Counted from the first letter of the stretch, positions 10,490 through 22,122 are shown. The stretch is DNA of 64,000 bases from Vombatus ursinus (GCF_900497805.2 NW_020954576.1:74352605-74416604); one strand, 5' to 3'. Program-made: numbers and translations. The notes: generated by a model not told the origin, from the letters alone.

Positions 10490-10850
10490 CAAAACCTTCC
10501 CCCTCTACTGCTGGCTCAGCCTGGAATCTGCACCTAGAATTTCCTTGCCCTGGAAAAGCCTATCACACCCATGGCCTACTCCACTTGGAATATACCTCCA
10601 CAAGGCCTGCTCACCTTCTCCCATTACTAAATTCCTCTTGGAGCCTCCAATTTATGGAGAAGCCCAGGCCAGGCTGTCTTCATTCCCCACTTGTCCCTGT
10701 TGCTTACTTTCTCTGGACTTCGAAACTATGGCCCAGTACCTTCATTATCTGAACTGTCCCTACCCTGCTGCTCAGATCTCTTATGTATTGTCTTCCCCCA
10801 TCAGAATGTAAGCTCCTTGAGGATCCATATATATTGCCATTATAATAAAG
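10490..10850 (+). mobile_element. Repeat of uncertain class ending in an L2-like 3' end
   Basis: The end 'tcttcccccatcagaatgta' followed by 'agctccttgagga' is the L2 3' untranslated motif. Before it, 'actttctctggacttcaaaa' (10480) and 'actttctctggacttcgaaa' (10710) form a loose internal duplication about 230 bp apart. Confidence 0.45.
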
Positions 10851-10855
10851 GACAG

Positions 10856-11116
10856 GGGGCAGCTAGGTGACACAGTGGATAGAATTCTGGGCCAGAAATC
10901 AGGAAGACTCATCTTCTTGAATTCAAATCTGGTTTCAGATGCTTACTAGCTGTGAGACCCAGGACAGGTCACTTAACACTGTTTGCCTCAGTTACCTCAA
11001 CTGTAAAATGAACCGGAGAAGATAATATCACACCACTCCTTTATCTTTGCCAAGAAAATCCCAAACGGGATCACAAAATCAGACATGACTGAAAAACAAC
11101 TGAACAACAGCAACAA
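10856..11116 (+). mobile_element. SINE-B, full length
   Basis: The head is 'gggcagctaggtgacacagt', followed by the CORE, and the 3' end is 'cagacatgactgaaaaacaa'. The flanks 'ataataaaggac' and 'ataataatggac' form a near-perfect target duplication. Confidence 0.85.
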
Positions 11117-11119
11117 AAT

Positions 11120-12920
11120 AATAATGGACTTCAACAGCCTTGTGCTAAGTTAAGATTTTTACCATTAAACCAGTAACATTTTATTACCAAAAAGGATAAG
11201 GTTATTAAATAGATGCACATTATCAAAACATTTATTATGCTTTGTAGAAATGATGATTAAAATTATATTCGTTATTATGTCTATTTAAAATTATTTTAAT
11301 TTGACCTTATTTTATTTCAAATTGCCCTGAGATGACATTTCTAAGGCTTACTCAAGACAAACTTCTTTCTGCGACAGTAGTATGGTAGTCTAGGGAAAAA
11401 AAAAATGTCTTTTATCTTTTATCTCTCTGAAATCCATAAGATTCCTGTGGGACTGGCTGCATCTTCTTTAGATACTCCCCTATCCTGCCTCCTGGAGTTC
11501 CTAACCTCTAATTTTCTGGAATGTTCCATAGCTGGAATCTTCCACAGGAGAATTTTTCCTATTAGAAACTTCCAACTCCATACTGTATTCAACCAGGCCT
11601 ACTAATAAGGCATTTCTATGCCTGGATACCCATAAAAACAACCAAATGTATCTGAATAAGACCCTGCCCCCTTACTGTAAAATCTATCACCTTGATTGAA
11701 GTGACAAATGACCCTGAAATATCACCCAATAAATGAAATAAGAGGAGTGATAAGAGCCTGGAGTTGGCTACCTTATGAGTACTAAGCTCCAAAGGTGGCA
11801 ATTTAGATGATCATTGATAAGCCCCTTCTTCCTCCTGCTGTGACTTGAATATCATTAGAGTCAAAGCCTGGCAAAGTGCCTCCAGTGACTGAGACCTGGT
11901 TTTACACTTTCCTTTCCTGTGACAGAGTCCCAGGTAAGACTACTGGAATAATAGCTTCAACTGCCTCTCTCACATATTATGGGAACTGTTACTGTCTCTT
12001 TAAGAGGGTTTTGGGATTTTACATACAGACAATTTAACTGCTATACCCTAAGGAATAAGAGCGGAGAATATAAATTTAACTTTGATCCTTGAGGAGTCTC
12101 TGAGAAGAGACCAAAACCACTATTTTATAGAGATTAAGTTTTAACTATTTATTATGCTAAGGTTGAGGGTTTATAGTCTCATTCCAATTAATGTAATCAC
12201 AGAAAAGCCAGACATTTCAACAAGATCAGTCAATTAATCAATAAAAAGTGTAAAATAGGTGTGAATAAATCTTTAATCAAGTTGGAAGGAGGGAAGTGCT
12301 TTGATCATTGGATAAAGACAGGTGTCAGCCACGTAGGAAATATCTTATGATTGGCTTAAAGGATCTGTGATACCCCGGACCTATGTATAACACAACAAGA
12401 CAGTTTAGGATTAAACTTTCTGACAACTGGCTTGTCTAATGATGGGCAGCTCCAGTCAGCCCAAGGAAGTATTAAGATGAGCAACTGCTTAAGGGAGAGG
12501 TTTCTTCAGGTGATTAAGCAAGAAATATTTAATCATTTGTTAATGCCAGTTAAGATGGTATTGGTAGCTCAGATCTAATTGATTAAAGATGTTGCAACTT
12601 CAAACAGTTCAATAGTTCCACATACTGTGAACTTATAAATGTATCCAGATTTTAGGCAAATGAAAATATGCAGATGTTCTACCTTTGCAGACCAAGGCAG
12701 GAGTAGAGCATATGAAAGAAGATTCCAGACTGTTTTCTACTGTATCCCTTTCTGCTAAAGTATCAGATGAAGAACATGTATATAAAGATAACACCATTGA
12801 TTCACCATTAGTGGCAGAGATGGTTTTCAGTTATTAACACTATTAACCAATGAATCCCCATGTAGTTAAAGTTACACCATTTTGAGAAGAGTGATAGAAT
12901 TGGGGATGTCTGTGCTCTTG
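11120..12920. other. Unassigned, repeat-poor stretch
   Basis: No gene or known repeat is recognised. Bases 12000-12760 contain several TTAATC/GATTAA-type words (for example 'cagtcaattaatcaataaaa' and 'aatctttaatcaagttgg'), which are homeodomain-like binding words. They could mark an ancient regulatory element or just AT-rich sequence. Confidence 0.3.
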
Positions 12921-12922
12921 TA

Positions 12923-13141
12923 GGGCAGCTAGGTGGCCCAGTGGATTGAGTTCCAGGCCTAAAGTCAGGAAGACTCATCTTCATGAGTTCAAATCTGGCT
13001 TCAGGCACTTACCAGATGTATGACTCTGGACAAGTCACATAACCCCGTTTACCTCAGTTTCCTCATCTGTAAAATGAGCTGGAAAAGCAAATGGCAGAAT
13101 GACTAAGAGTCAGACACAACTGAAAAATGAATCAACAACAA
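12923..13141 (+). mobile_element. SINE-B
   Basis: The head is 'gggcagctaggtggcccagt', with the CORE and the 3' end 'gagtcagacacaactgaaaa'. Compared with the full copies it lacks about 30 bases ('ccactccagtatctttgcca') near the 3' end. Confidence 0.85.
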
Positions 13142-13345
13142 GTGGCCTTGGAACAGAGTTTCTCTCCATGTGAAATCAATTGTCCCAGATTAGAAGCAGG
13201 AGACTAAGGAGTAGCGTAGAATCTCAGAGTCAGCAGGGACCTGAGAGACCATCTAATTCAACTCACCCTTGAACAAGAATTTCCTCTACAACATATCTAA
13301 GTGATCACGTGGCCTTTGTTTGAAGCTCTCTCTAGTAAGGAGGAG

Positions 13346-13600
13346 CTCACTATGGATAGAGCAATAGAACAGGAGTTAGGAAGATTTGAGTTCAAATGTG
13401 GCCTCAGATACTTACTATCTGTGTGACTCTGGGCAAGACATTAAGACTCTGTTTGCTTCACTTTCCTCAAATGTAAAATGTGGATAATAATAGTACCTAT
13501 TGTGCAGGGTTATTGTGAAGATACAATAATATAACATTTGTAAGGTGTTTTGCAAACTTTAAAATGCTATATAAATGTTAGCTTTTAGTATTAGTATCCC
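13346..13600 (+). mobile_element. MIR-type SINE nested in CR1/L3
   Basis: The head begins near 'ggatagagcaatagaacagg', followed by the CORE 'actatctgtgtgactctggg', 'tgtaaaatgtggataataat' and the end 'ggtgttttgcaaactttaaa'. Confidence 0.75.
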
Positions 13601-14825
13601 TGAGGCGATCAATTTAGATAATTCTAATGCTTAGAAGATTTTTCTTTAGGTCAAGCCTAAATCTTGATCTATCTGGGCAATGTGTACCACTGCTCCTAGA
13701 TCTTCCCTTTGGGGTCAAACAGAACAAATTGAATCCTTTTTTCTACTTGATAGTTTTTTAAATACTTGTTGTATGTTGTTTGTCCATCGTTCTTGAAGAA
13801 GACCATGACATCAGGGAGATGATGACACGACTTGCAATTGAATTGGATTTGAGTGAGGAAAGGCTGTACAAAGTCACCAGCCTCACTCTCTCCTCCAGAC
13901 CCATCTAGGTCCAGTGGCCAGATATAGATAAGGATGACTGGAGATGGCCCAGGATGCAGTGGGAGACCTTGGCCTTTTTAAGTTAAGGTCTTTCCAAGTT
14001 CTCACTTTGAGTGAGACAACCTCATTCTGTGAATAGGCCTGTTTAAGAAGTCAGTCAAGGGGGGCGGAGCCAAGATGGCAGAGGGAAAGCAGTGACTTGC
14101 TTGAGCTCTCCCCCAAACCCCTCCAAATGCCTATAAAAAATGGCTCTAAACAAATTTTAAAGCAGCAGAACCCACAAAAAAACAGAGTGAAACAAATGCC
14201 CAAGATAACCTAGATGGTTGATCAGAAACGTATATTGTTCCGGGCTGGAAGAGGAGCACGGTTCAACGTGGGTGCACAGGCCACAACGAACCTGGAGCAG
14301 GCCTCAGAGGACTGAATTGTGGGTAGCTGTTGTGGTTTTCATACCTCTCAACACCAAAGACTACTTAGAAAGTTAGTGGGAAAAGTCTGTGACTGCGGTG
14401 AGAGAGGAGCTAGGTCTCAGTCGCCAGTCTTGAGTGCAGCCCAGGACTATAGCTGTTTCCTGAGCTTCTGGCCCACAGACTGAGGGGGAATCGAGTGTGT
14501 GATCAGAAGGGGATTGCAGGAATCTCTTTGCCAGTGCTGAGGCAGGAATCTCTTGCTTTGCCCTTGCTTGGATCTGGGTCACAGCTCTGAGGGGTGGTCC
14601 TGGGGCGAGGAGGAGTGCTGGCGTGGTGGAGCTTATAGTGGCAGTGGAGAGGAAACACCTCCCCTCTTATCACACCTTGGAAGAACTGAAAATTCATAGG
14701 TCCCTAGAAGTATCTCTGAAAACAGCTGCACAAAACCTCTGAAGTTTGGAACAGTACATTCTCCACACTGGAAGCAGACCCCTCCCTTAACAAAGAGTTT
14801 AAAACTCAAGTAATTGGCTGGGATC

Positions 14826-15905
14826 ATGAGCAAACCTCGAAAAAAGAGTCAGACTATATTATCTTGCTTTGGTGACAAAGAAGATCAAAACATACAACCA
14901 GAAGACAACAAAGTCAAAGCTCCTACATCCAAAGCCTCCAAGAAAAATATGAATCAGTCCCAGGCCTTGGAAGAGCTCAAAAGGGATTTTGAGAAGCAAG
15001 TAAGAGAAGCAGAGGAAAAACTGGGAAGAGAAATGAGAATGATGCAAGAAAATCATGAAAAACAAGTCAACAGCTTGCTAAAGGAGACCCAAAAAAATGC
15101 TGAAGAAAATAACACCTTAAAAAATAGCCTAACCCAAATGGCAAAAGAGGTCCAAAAAGCCAATGAGGAGAAGAATGCCCTAAAAAGCAAAACTGGACAA
15201 ATGGAAAAGGAAGTCCAAAAGATTACTGAAGAAAATACTTCCTTAAAAATTAGAATAAAGCAATTGGGAGCTAGTGACTTTATGAGAAATCAAGACACTA
15301 TAAAACAAATCCAAAAGAATGAAAAATTCGAAAACCATGTGAAATATCTCATTGGAAAAACAACTGACCTGGAAAATAGATCCAGGAGAGAGAATTTAAA
15401 AATTATTGGACTATCTGAAAGCCATGATCAAAAAAAGAGCCTAGACGTCATCTTTCAAGAAATTATCAAGGAAAATTGCCCTGAAAATTTAGAACCAGAG
15501 GGCAAAATAGAAATTGAAAGAATCCACTGATCACCTTCTGAAAGAGATCCCCAAAGGAAAACTCCTAGGAATATTGTAGCCAAATTCCAGAGTTCCCAGG
15601 TCAAGGAGAAAATATTAGAAGCAGCCAGAAAGAAACAATTCAAGTACTGTGGAAACACAATCAGGATAACACAAGATTTAGCAGCTTCTACATTAAGGGC
15701 CCGCAGGGCATGGAATATAATATTCCGGAGGGCAAAGGAAATAGGATTACAACCAAGAATCACCTACCCAGCAAAACTGAGTATAATTCTTCAGGGGAAG
15801 AAATGGTAATTCAGTGAAATAGAAGACTTTCAAGCATTCTTGATGAAAAGACCAGAGCTGAATAGAAAATTTGACTTTCAAATACAAGACTCAAGTGGAA
15901 CATGA
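14826..15905 (+). pseudogene. HAL1 ORF1 (L1 ORF1p-like RNA chaperone), disabled
   Basis: L1 ORF1p is a trimeric RNA-binding chaperone that coats element RNA. I start at the ATG giving MSKPRKKSQT rather than 12 bases upstream, because MSKP-type starts fit the family better. Residues ~45-185 form a long heptad-rich coiled coil. An RRM-like core begins near residue 188 ('RRENLKIIGLSES'), and a C-terminal domain follows ('RNIVAKFQSS', 'RKKQFKYCGN'). The frame spans 360 codons, the expected size, but has in-frame stops at TGA 15528-15530 (CGA-to-TGA decay is plausible) and TAA 15807-15809. The natural stop is TGA 15903-15905. Only residues 1-234 are open. Confidence 0.8.
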
Positions 15906-16019
15906 AGAGGTAAACAAGAAAGAGAAATCATAAGAGACTTATTAAGGTTGAACTGTTTACATTCCTGCATGGAAGGATGATATTTGTGACTCATGAGACC
16001 TTTGTCAGTATTAGGGTTA

Positions 16020-16095
16020 GTTGGAGGGAAAAAATTATATGTATGTATATATATATAGATAGATAGATAGATATGTAGATAGATAGATACATAGA
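16020..16095. repeat. (TA)n/(GATA)n microsatellite in the HAL1 3' UTR
   Basis: TATA repeats followed by GATA units expanded at the place where other copies of this element carry CA/TA runs. Confidence 0.8.
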
Positions 16096-17004
16096 TAGAG
16101 GGCACAGGGTGAGCTGAAGATTAAGGGGTCATATCTGGAGAATAAAATTAAGGTATGAGAGAGGATTATACTAGGAGAAGGAGAAAGTGAGAGATAGAAC
16201 AGGGAAAATTATCTCACAAAAAAACAGAAAAGAAAAGGCTTTTACAGTGGAGGGGAAACTGGGGAAGGTGAGAGGTAATGAGTCAATCTTATTCTCATAG
16301 GATTTGACTTAAGGAGGGAATAACATACACACTCAATTGGGTATGGAAATCTGTCTTACCCTATAGGAAAATGGGGGGGGGGAGGGGACAAGAGAGTAGG
16401 GGGATGATAGAGAGGCCGGCAGATTGGGAAAGGGGGTAATCAGAAATACTTCTGAGGAGGGACAGGGTCAAAAGAAAGAATAGAATAAATGAGGAGGGTG
16501 GAATAGGATTAAGGGAAATAGAGTTAGTTTTTCACAGCATGTCTACTATGGAAGTGTTTTGCATAACTGCACATGTATAACCTATATTGAGTTGCTTGCC
16601 TTTTCAATGAGGGCAGGTGGGGAGGGAGGAAGGGAGAAAATTTTGAACCCAAAGTTTTAAAAACATGTTTAAAAAAAATATTTTCACATGCAACTGGGAA
16701 ATAAGAAATATAGGAAATGGGTTGCACAAATCTATCCTGCCCTACAGAAGGGGAAGGGGATAAGAGAAGGGAGAGAGAGATAGAAGGGAAGGCAGACTAG
16801 GGGAAGGGGTATTCAGAATGCATGCCATCTTGGGGTGGGGGGAGGGGCAAGATGGGGTGAAAATTTGGAACTTAAAATCTTGTGGAAGTAAATGTTGAAA
16901 ACTAAAAATAAATAAATTTATTAAAAAAAAAAAAGAAGTCAGTCAAGGGATGGCCCCTTAATTAAAGAAAAAAAAGTGAACAGGGAGGGGAAGACCCTCA
17001 GGGT

Positions 17005-17334
17005 TGCTGACCAAAACAGAAACAATTACTATTTACATTCACTCTGAGCCTTCATGGCCAAAAATTAACCATTAAGTGGTGCTGGAGCAGGGACCTATTG
17101 TTGTCCAATCTATATGAGCCAGAATGAATTGGGTTTAAGGCTTGGTCTTTACTTTCCTTTGGGCAGAACACCCTCAAGTAAGGGCATGACACCTCATGTA
17201 AGGAAAGGAAAAGAGAAGGGAGAGGAAAGATACTTAAAAGACAGTTACCAAGAACCACTTATCCCACCCTCAGATTCCAGACAATTGCTAATGTTTCTTG
17301 ATTTTTCCAAGTTAATCATTCCTGATTCCTTCAA
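17005..17334. other. Unassigned stretch between R1 tail and CR1/L3 block
   Basis: It may be a longer R1 tail or unique DNA. The short frames here match nothing I know. Confidence 0.3.
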
Positions 17335-17560
17335 CTAGTGTTCTCGTAACTTAATTTCAAGGGGCTCTTGTTTTGTTTCGTTTTGTTTTGTTTTTTACTA
17401 TCTTGGTTGTTCTTCTCTGGACACTTCAATTTATCACTTGTTTTTCCCAAAAATGTGGTGCCCAGAATTGACAAAAAGGCTTGTGCTGTAAGAGGACAGC
17501 AGGACACTATGTGTCTCACAATGAAGCCTTAAGTACCATTAGCTCTCTTGATCATCAAAA

Positions 17561-18121
17561 TGTTGAGGTTTAGGGGTTTAGAAGTGTTGGGACCCCAAAA
17601 TCACAACACTCGGGTCCTGTCCAAAAGAATTCAACCCAAGCCTTCTTGGGTTGAACAAAGTTGACAAAGTTTATTAGAACATCCGTCATATTGGGCAGAC
17701 TCTTAAGGAGTCTGAATGTTAGTGAGCTATTGACTAGATTATAAGAATCTAAGCAGTGGCTAGATTTTAAGAATCTAAGCATCTTAATGGAGACAAAGGG
17801 GACCCTATATACAGAAAGACTGTGGGAGGGATCTAGGAGTGGCCAAGTAGTTTGGGGTGACTGGAGGAGGGATCTAAGGAGATCTGAATGGGAGTGGCCA
17901 GTAAACTGGGGTGAACAGAACTCCTGGGACCTTGACCACATGGCCAAGGGAGAATGGAGCCTAGATAGGATTAAGGGTGGGAAGTGTCCTGGTGCCTTAG
18001 GGAGGTAGCCACAAGGAAAGACCAGTTGATAGGATTATAGCCTCAGGCAAATGCCAGAGATTTGGCCATGTGGGAAAGTCCAGGATTTTTCTTTTATGGG
18101 GTCTAGATCCCATCCTCATCA
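17561..18121 (-). mobile_element. Solo LTR, same ERV family, copy 3
   Basis: Antisense copy of the LTR at 6463 and 8479: plus-strand termini TGTTGAGG and CCTCATCA, a shared TATA region ('gaccctatatacagaaagac') and a shared polyadenylation region ('caaagtttattagaacatcc'). The 4-bp flanks AAAA/AAAG match at three of four bases. There is no internal proviral sequence. It lies inside the CR1/L3 copy. Confidence 0.82.
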
Positions 18122-18265
18122 AAAGTGTCACTGACTTATATTGATCTTAAAATTCATTAAAAAGCAAAACAAAACAAAACCTTAGCCTTCTTTTTTTTCA
18201 GAGAAATTGCTATCCAGCTATGTGCCTCCCATTTTACTTTTTTGAAAGCTGCTTTTTTTGAACCC

Positions 18266-18484
18266 AAGTATAAGAGGCTTATAGCATAGCATTTAAATCT
18301 AGAAGCAACTTTAGAGGTCATCTAGTCTGACCTCCTTATTTTACAAATAAGGAAACTGAGGCCCAAAGAGCTGAAGGGACTCACTCAAGGTCACATAGGT
18401 AGCAATTAACAGAGCTAGGATATGAACAAATTTCCTCCAACTCTGAATCCAGCATTTTTTCTACTACCTTCCTTATTGTTTCAG
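18266..18484 (-). mobile_element. MIR-class SINE nested in CR1/L3
   Basis: Antisense order: 'ttagaggtcatctagtctga', 'aataaggaaactgaggccca', 'actcaaggtcacataggtag'. The same variant recurs at 25230, 44240, 52580 and 58735. Confidence 0.65.
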
Positions 18485-18735
18485 CCCTATCACCTAGTTG
18501 TCAAGATATTTTGTTATATGGTATGTTATCCAGTCCTTCCAAATTTGTGACATGTGGAAACTTTTTAAGTATTCCATCTATGCTGGTATCTAGTACATTG
18601 CTATAAAAAACATCATAGGGCCCAACATATATTGCTGGGTCATTACAGTGGAGACCTCTTCTAAGTTGACCCTGAACCATTAATGGATAATCTTTGGGTC
18701 CAGTCATTCAACTAATTTTGAATCTACCTCTTTTT

Positions 18736-18814
18736 ATTATTGCTAATCAATTAATCAATCAACAGGCATTAATTAAGTACCTACTACATACCAGATACTA
18801 TTCTAGGTATTTGA
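18736..18814 (-). mobile_element. L2 tail fragment nested in CR1/L3
   Basis: 'atcaatcaacaggcattaat' is followed by 'taagtacctactacatacca', the antisense L2 3' end. Confidence 0.6.
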
Positions 18815-19261
18815 GACTTTCTCAATGCTTTGCTAAAATTTAGGTAAATCTAGCAATCTAGCAAACCTGTCAAGGAAATAAATGAGATTAGTCAAATATA
18901 ACCTAGTCTTAATGAAGCCACCTTGGCCTTCATAATCACGACTTCATTTTTACTAACATATTTTTAACAATATATTCTAGAATTTTGCTGGGGATCAAAG
19001 TTAATATTACTGAACTGTAACTTGTAGTTTCCTTTTGCTTTCTTTTTTAAAAAAAAATCAAGACATTTGCCCTTCTCCAATTTGTAATATCAAACATTCC
19101 CAGGTCTCCTTCATCCTTGAAAAAAAAAGTCTTTGCTTTAGCTCTGGCTCCTTCCTAACCACACTACTCAACTGCTCTCTTTAATGATATATTAACTACT
19201 AACACCAATGGCTTTTTCTCATCCTCCTATTATTCTATTGCTCTATTGAGCTTATAAGAAG

Positions 19262-19930
19262 ATAAAACACATTCATAGATAATTACATATAGGATAAATG
19301 TTTAGCCAACCATTGGTAGACATAAATTCCCAAATACTTTTCCACTTGAGTCACTAGAAAACCCCTATAGATATATACATATACATATGTGTGCACACAT
19401 ACATGAATTCCTATATATACTTACATGTATATATACTTCTGTGTGTGTGTATGCCAAAGAAAGAGACAGCGAGGCAGAGACAGAGAAATAAATAAATTTC
19501 TGTGATCCCCTTAACTGGGGACTTGAGTTGAACAAAATATATTTTATTGATGCATATTTTATAACTTCTCAAATTCAGAGAAGAACGTGTAAATTTGGAC
19601 AATGCTAGGAATAGAATGAGCTCAGAAGCTTGGTGGAAGCTTTGTCTGGTATGCAAGGTTGTGCATGGGAAATTTTTTTCCCTTTCTTATTTTTTCATCC
19701 TAAGCAGATTTGAATGTAAACCCATTTTTACCCATTCTCTGCCCCACAAGGGGAAAGAACTAAGACCATTTATTGAAGAGGAAGTCAAGACTGAAGGGAG
19801 GAATTGGGAAGAAGAGTAATAGGGGCCAGAAGAGGGTGGGAGACAGAAAGAGGAAGGAACTAGATCTGCTTACCAACCTTTCACTTTCTTCCCCACATTC
19901 TAGTAGAAACATCCTATCATCCTTTACAGA
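19262..19930. other. Unassigned stretch with TA/GT-rich segment
   Basis: Bases 19365-19455 are alternating AT/GT purine-pyrimidine sequence. The remainder is unrecognised. The overlapping open frames at 19595-19994 look like chance frames. Confidence 0.35.
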
Positions 19931-19934
19931 CCAT

Positions 19935-22120
19935 AATGTAATAAAAACAATAATAAGTTCAGGAAATACAAACAAAAGATATAGACTTAAATAATAAAAT
20001 TCTAGATCATGAGCAGGTCAAAGAACAAATAATAGAAACAATTAATAATTATGTGTAAGAAGATAATGACAAAAGTACTAACATTTCTGGGAGGCAGCTA
20101 AAGCATTCCTCAAGGGAAAAATTACATCTCTAAAACTACATTAACAAACTACAGAAATAAAAATTACATTAACAAACTACAAAAGGAGATAATTAATTAA
20201 TAGAATAGGCATAAAAATAATTAGAAACCTCACAAATAAAATTACTTTTGAAAACTGAGAAGGAAATAACTCTACCAAACTCCTTTCATAAAGCAAATAC
20301 CATACAAATGCCTAAACCACAGAAGGAGAACTATAAACCAAATGTCATTAATGGATATCAATTCAAAAGTTTTTGAATAAATTTCTGTCAGACAAAAGCA
20401 ATTTATCTAAGAATTCATTCATTAAGATCAAATTGGACTTATACCAAGCATGCAAGAATGATTCAGCATTAGGAAAGTAATCAATGTAATTATTCATATT
20501 AAAAGCAAAAACATCCAAACCACTACCATTGTAGAAAAAGCCTTTGAAGTAAGGAAATAAGTATTGCCTACTATGTACCATGCACTGTGCTAAGCATTTT
20601 ACAAATATCTCATTTGATTCTCACAGTAACCCTGGGGGATGGGTACTATTATTATTCCCATTTTACAGTCTAGGAAACTGAGACAAACATAGGCAAAATA
20701 ACTGGTCCAGGGTAACACAGCTAGTAAATGTCCGAGTCAGGGTTTAAATTCAGGTGTTCCTGACTCTAGGTCTGATGCACCAACATACCACTTGATTGAC
20801 TTTTAAAGTACTTTTCGACAAAGTACAACACTAAGTTGTGCTTTAAAAAACCTACAAAGAATAATCACAGAGGGATTTTTTAAATCCTCATAAATAGTTT
20901 CCATATGAAACTAAAAACAAGCATCATGTGCAACATAAATATTTTAGAAGCTTTTCCAATAAATACAGAAGAAAGGCAAGGATCCTATTCTTTCTAGGAG
21001 AAAGAAATTAAAGATTTAAAGTCAGGCAAAGAAGAGATAAAACTATCCTTATTTGCTGATGACATGATATTTTGCTTAGAGAGTCCTAGGGAATCATTAA
21101 AGAAACTAAATGAGATCATACCTTAAGCGAAGTTGCAATCCACAAAATCAATCAACAAAAATCAACAGCACTTACATATATAGTAACCACAAAATCCAAG
21201 AGATAATAATAGAACAGGAAATCCCTTTCAAAGTAACTACAAAATGCATAAAATATATGGGGATCAATCTACCCGAAACTCAATAGATTCAATTACAAAA
21301 TACTACTTAAGAGAAAAAGGACAACTTAATTAGTTGAAAGAATGAATAGTCAGTGCTCAGGCTTCCGCCATGCCAGCATAATAAAAAATGACTATACCAC
21401 CAGTGTTAATTTATAATTTTAATACTATATTTTAATAACTAACAAAGGCATACTTTCCAGAACTGATAAAATAACAAAACTCAGTTAGAGGAACAAAAGA
21501 TATGGAGTATAAAGGGAAATAAAAAAATAAGAACGAAGGGGGAAATACTACTGCCCAACCTCAAATTATATTATAAACTAATAATCATCAAAAATACTTG
21601 ATATTTATTAAAAAAAAAAATCAAAAGTAGACCAATGGAACAGACTAGACAAGGAAGAAACAGAAATAATGAAGCTCAATAATCCAACCTGAAATCATAA
21701 ATACTTAGGAAAGAATTGCCTACATGACAAAAATTACCAAGAAAACTATAAAGTAATCTAATAGGAATTAAACTTAGACCAGTAACTTATATGATATTAC
21801 ACAATAAATTCAAAATGGATACATGACCTGAATACTAAATGTTATACCATAAAATGATTAGACTATCAGATTATATACCATTCACAGTCACGAATAAGAG
21901 ATAAATTCTTAACCAAACAATAGAGGCAATTATAAAAGAAACAATAGATCATTTTAATTACATGAAATTAAAAAGCTTCTTCTGAACAAACAAAATTAAT
22001 GCAATAAGGATAAGAAGGGATGTGGCTGACTGTTGGTTTGGCATTAAGATAGCTAATAGAAATATGTAAGACAAAAACCATTATTCAATAAATAAGTGGT
22101 CAAAGGGTATGAACAAATAG
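19935..22120 (+). mobile_element. L1 LINE ORF2 fragment (reverse transcriptase region)
   Basis: A-rich plus-strand sequence follows L1 ORF2. The clearest piece, around 21038-21120, translates as [20 protein letters not shown]. This contains the FADD catalytic motif of L1 reverse transcriptase. Downstream, 'aaaatggatacatgacctga' and 'aaataagtggtcaaaggg' match the later part of ORF2. It lacks the 5' part and 3' UTR, has many stops, and is split by a MIR at about 20549-20811. It is the only sizeable ORF2 sequence I see in the window. Confidence 0.75.
20549..20811 (-). mobile_element. MIR-type SINE nested in L1 ORF2
   Basis: The antisense MIR order is 'attgcctactatgtaccatg', 'ctcatttgattctcacagta', 'cacagctagtaaatgtccga'. 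The interrupted L1 text 'aaagcctttga' resumes near 'cgacaaagtacaacac'. Confidence 0.75.
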
Positions 22121-22122
22121 TT

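Larger units (their letters stand above)
14061..16932 (+). mobile_element. Half-L1 (HAL1-type) retrotransposon, full length, no ORF2
   Basis: A perfect 16-bp target duplication (AAGAAGTCAGTCAAGG at 14045-14060 and 16933-16948) bounds a unit that starts 'GGGGCGGAGCCAAGATGGCA' and ends in an A-rich tail after 'aataaataaattt'. It has a G-rich 5' UTR (~770 bp), an L1 ORF1 frame, then about 1 kb of purine-rich 3' UTR. No endonuclease or reverse-transcriptase sequence is present. This is the layout of HAL1 'half-L1' elements, which borrow L1 ORF2 protein in trans. The intact duplication and complete 5' end suggest a fairly recent insertion into R1. Confidence 0.88.
13767..17000 (+). mobile_element. 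R1-family repeat, interrupted by a HAL1
   Basis: The R1 head and middle occupy 13767-14060 ('gttgtttgtccatcgttctt', 'gagatggcccaggatgcagt', 'ttttaagttaaggtctttcc'). The tail resumes at 16949-17000 and ends 'gaagaccctcaggg'. The insert is the complete HAL1 at 14061-16932. The R1 copy without the insert is about 350 bp. Confidence 0.7.
13195..19260 (-). mobile_element. Old antisense CR1/L3-clade LINE, split by nested insertions
   Basis: On the plus strand the blocks follow the reverse complement of a CR1-type LINE. They are 13195-13345 (3' end: 'gaatctcagagtcagcaggg'), 13600-13764, 17335-17560 ('cttctctggacacttcaatt' and 'aaaatgtggtgcccagaatt'), 18122-18265 ('tttttgaacccaagtataag'), 18485-18735 (RT region: 'gaccctgaaccattaatgga') and about 18815-19260 ('gaattttgctggggatcaaa'). 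The gaps hold a MIR, an R1 plus HAL1, a solo LTR, a second MIR-class SINE and an L2 tail. Family identity rests on remembered CR1/L3 sequence order and was not searched. Confidence 0.65.
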
